Source of the DNA: Desulfovibrio sp.
Lineage (GTDB): Bacteria; Desulfobacterota; Desulfovibrionia; Desulfovibrionales; Desulfovibrionaceae
Assembly (NCBI GenBank): GCA_016208105.1
Contig: JACQYS010000022.1
Span: 186,001-250,000 of the forward strand
Reading direction: 5' to 3'
DNA length: 64,000 bases
Shown one piece after another: positions 62,940 through 64,000 of this stretch. A program made the position numbers and the translations under genes. The first letter of the stretch is position 1; every line of letters begins with the position of its first letter. The notes under the pieces were generated by a model. That model did no database searches, had not been told where the DNA came from, and saw nothing but the letters and a program-made list of their open reading frames with translations.

Positions 62940-63389
62940 CTAAACCTTGCCGGCTGAGGATTTACCAGTCCCGGCAAGCGAGGAGCCGCCTGCCGACCCG
63001 CTTGCCGAGGACGACTGGGCCGTCAGCTGCGCGAGTTGCTGGGTCAAGGCGGCCAGCTGGGTCTGCAAACCCTTCACCACGGCCTGCTTGGTATTGTCCG
63101 GAAGGCTGCTCTGCTCCACCTCGGCAATCTTTTTCTCCAGTTCCTCGATCTGCTTCTTGAGCTTGGTCACGGGGTCGCTGTCTTCGGATTCCGACTCGCT
63201 GGCCGTTCCGGTGTTCTTGCCCAGTATCTTGGAGAGTTCCTTGGCGGCCGCCGACAATGTGACCGTGTCGCTTGAGGCTGCTGTGGAGGAACTGGCCTGG
63301 CTGGCCGAGGCAGTGGTGCCCGCCTGGTCAGTCTTGGTCACCGCCTGCACGGCCTGGTAGCCGCTCAACGCCGCGATTGAAGAATCCAT
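62940..63389 (-). CDS. FlxA-like small coiled-coil protein
   Basis: The start is ATG 63389 behind AGGAGTGCACC, giving 149 residues. The N-terminus (MDSSIAALSGYQAVQAVTKT) resembles FlxA-like/FliK-linked proteins with an early Tyr. A Ser/Ala/Thr-rich stretch (about 20-70) leads to a strong coiled coil (KLKKQIEELEKKIAEVEQS, about 75-95), then QTQLAALTQQLAQLTAQ and a Ser/Gly-rich tail. There is no signal peptide. Function is unknown; FlxA-like genes are often under flagellar control but no flagellar gene is near. Confidence 0.6.
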   Translation of the reverse strand: MDSSIAALSGYQAVQAVTKTDQAGTTASASQASSSTAASSDTVTLSAAAKELSKILGKNTGTASESESEDSDPVTKLKKQIEELEKKIAEVEQSSLPDNTKQAVVKGLQTQLAALTQQLAQLTAQSSSASGSAGGSSLAGTGKSSAGKV

Positions 63390-63518
63390 GGTGCACTCCT
63401 GGAAAGCGTGTCCCGGAAAAAAATTCCCGCTCGGGTGAGAAAGCAAGGACTGTTCCGGGGCGACTCAGGCACAGAGGAGTGAAATGGATGCTTTACGGCT
63501 GGGCAAGGCTTAAGAGGG

Positions 63519-63836
63519 TTAATCCGGGAACAACCGCAGCCCGGCCACTCCCGCTACGATGAGGGCGATGCAGGCCAGCCGGGGCAGGGCGGCCGATTCG
63601 CCGTATGCGATCATGCCCACCAAAACTGTCCCGAGGGTGCCGATTCCGGTCCACACCGCATAGGCCGTGCCGATGGGAAGGTGTTTCGCGGCGATCCCCA
63701 ACAGTCCCATGCTGGCAATCATGCTGACCACCACGATAATGGTGGGCCAAAGCCTGGTGAAGCCCCCGGTTGACTTGAGCCCGACTGCCCAAACAATCTC
63801 GAAGAGTGCGGCAAGAATAAGCACGGCCCATTCCAT
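63519..63836 (-). CDS. gdx: Guanidinium exporter Gdx (SugE-type SMR protein)
   Basis: This 105-residue, four-helix SMR protein begins MEWAVLILAALFEIVWAVGLK, with the essential Glu13. KHLPIGTAYAVWTGIGTLGT (about 51-70) is the SugE/Gdx subgroup signature, distinguishing it from EmrE-type drug exporters. It exchanges guanidinium for protons. The upstream guanidine-II riboswitch supports this. AAGGAG lies right after the second riboswitch hairpin. Confidence 0.93.
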   Translation of the reverse strand: MEWAVLILAALFEIVWAVGLKSTGGFTRLWPTIIVVVSMIASMGLLGIAAKHLPIGTAYAVWTGIGTLGTVLVGMIAYGESAALPRLACIALIVAGVAGLRLFPD

Positions 63837-63856
63837 GAGTGCGCTCCTTGGTTATT

Positions 63857-63907
63857 TGGGGTCGTCCCCTGTGAAAGCCGGAAGCGGGTAAGCCGGGTCG
63901 TCCCGGT
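63857..63907 (-). ncRNA. Guanidine-II (mini-ykkC) riboswitch controlling gdx
   Basis: On the minus strand two small hairpins each close on the ACGA tetraloop that defines the class: CCGGG-ACGA-CCCGG (63893-63906) and GGGG-ACGA-CCCC (63858-63869), joined by 23 nt. The second stem lies just before the Shine-Dalgarno site AAGGAG. The two loops pair and bind guanidinium, which frees the ribosome site. Position and partner gene fit exactly. Confidence 0.92.
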
Positions 63908-63958
63908 CGCCGAGGCGGGCCAATCAGATTGAAAAACGACGGGCTGCGAATTCACCAA

Positions 63959-63985
63959 AGCAAAAGGCCGGAAAGACTCCGGCCT
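63959..63985 (-). terminator. Rho-independent terminator of a gene upstream of the window end
   Basis: AGGCCGGA (63965-63972) pairs with TCCGGCCT (63978-63985) over a 5-nt loop. Read on the minus strand it ends in TTTTGCTTT. It should terminate a minus-strand gene beyond base 64000 and separates it from the gdx leader. Confidence 0.7.
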
Positions 63986-64000
63986 ATGCTGTAAAAAAAT

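Overview
The window reads as a chromosomal segment of a GC-rich, strictly respiratory anaerobe of the Desulfovibrionales type (Desulfobacterota, Fundidesulfovibrio/Solidesulfovibrio-like). This rests on a CO-induced-hydrogenase gene (cooM) beside a CooA-like regulator, a KorDABC 2-oxoacid:ferredoxin oxidoreductase, a complete nuo operon with a nuoB-C-D fusion, a c-haem sensor kinase, and many PAS-domain kinases. I saw no rRNA, tRNA, CRISPR array, phage or transposase gene. The species is inference.

Layout. 1-4264 (minus): the 5' part of cooM, cut by the window edge, and a CooA-like regulator just upstream. 4635-9581 (minus): DASS anion transporter, korD-A-B-C and an acyl-CoA thioesterase. 9655-16301 (minus): a Fe3+/phosphonate-type ABC importer (binding protein, ATPase, fused permease, second ATPase) followed by a leaderless gamma-glutamyltransferase-like enzyme. 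16612-20237: glycogen phosphorylase converging on a DUF2235 hydrolase. 20333-34768 (minus): the nuo operon in order A-BCD-E-F-G-H-I-J-K-L-M-N. 34769-35335: a large divergent control region with three CAAC-N4-GTTG repeats and a strong sigma-54 promoter. 35336-37624 (plus): SQR-like flavoprotein, DUF1641 protein and CheY-like receiver. 37821-45007: a receiver/PAS/kinase hybrid, a periplasmic c-haem histidine kinase, and a convergent NtrC-type activator with its own kinase. 45228-45896: a DUF47 protein. 46043-51050 (plus): an RND efflux operon (MFP, RND pump, MarR) with a probable MarR operator over its promoter and an inverted-repeat element between MFP and pump. 51058-54078 (minus): a sensor protein lacking its ATPase domain, DUF47 and Pit phosphate transporter. 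54211-56721 (minus): a YeiH-type transporter, a membrane-anchored biotinyl/lipoyl-like protein and two universal stress proteins. 56924-60859: flippase and two glycosyltransferases. 60964-63836: endonuclease IV, an AMIN-domain protein, a FlxA-like protein and a guanidinium exporter behind a guanidine-II riboswitch.

How it fits together. The respiratory core (Nuo, SQR-like, CooM, Kor) handles low-potential electrons and quinone reduction. The sensor cluster next to it (c-haem kinase, PAS kinases, sigma-54 activator) is placed to tune the divergent nuo/sqr promoters. The link between the NtrC protein, the CAAC-N4-GTTG repeats and the sigma-54 promoter is a hypothesis from position and motif type. 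The strongest leads for follow-up are that control region, the altered nucleotide-site motif in NuoF, the sensor without an ATPase domain, the c-haem kinase, and the YeiH/biotinyl-like/USP module.
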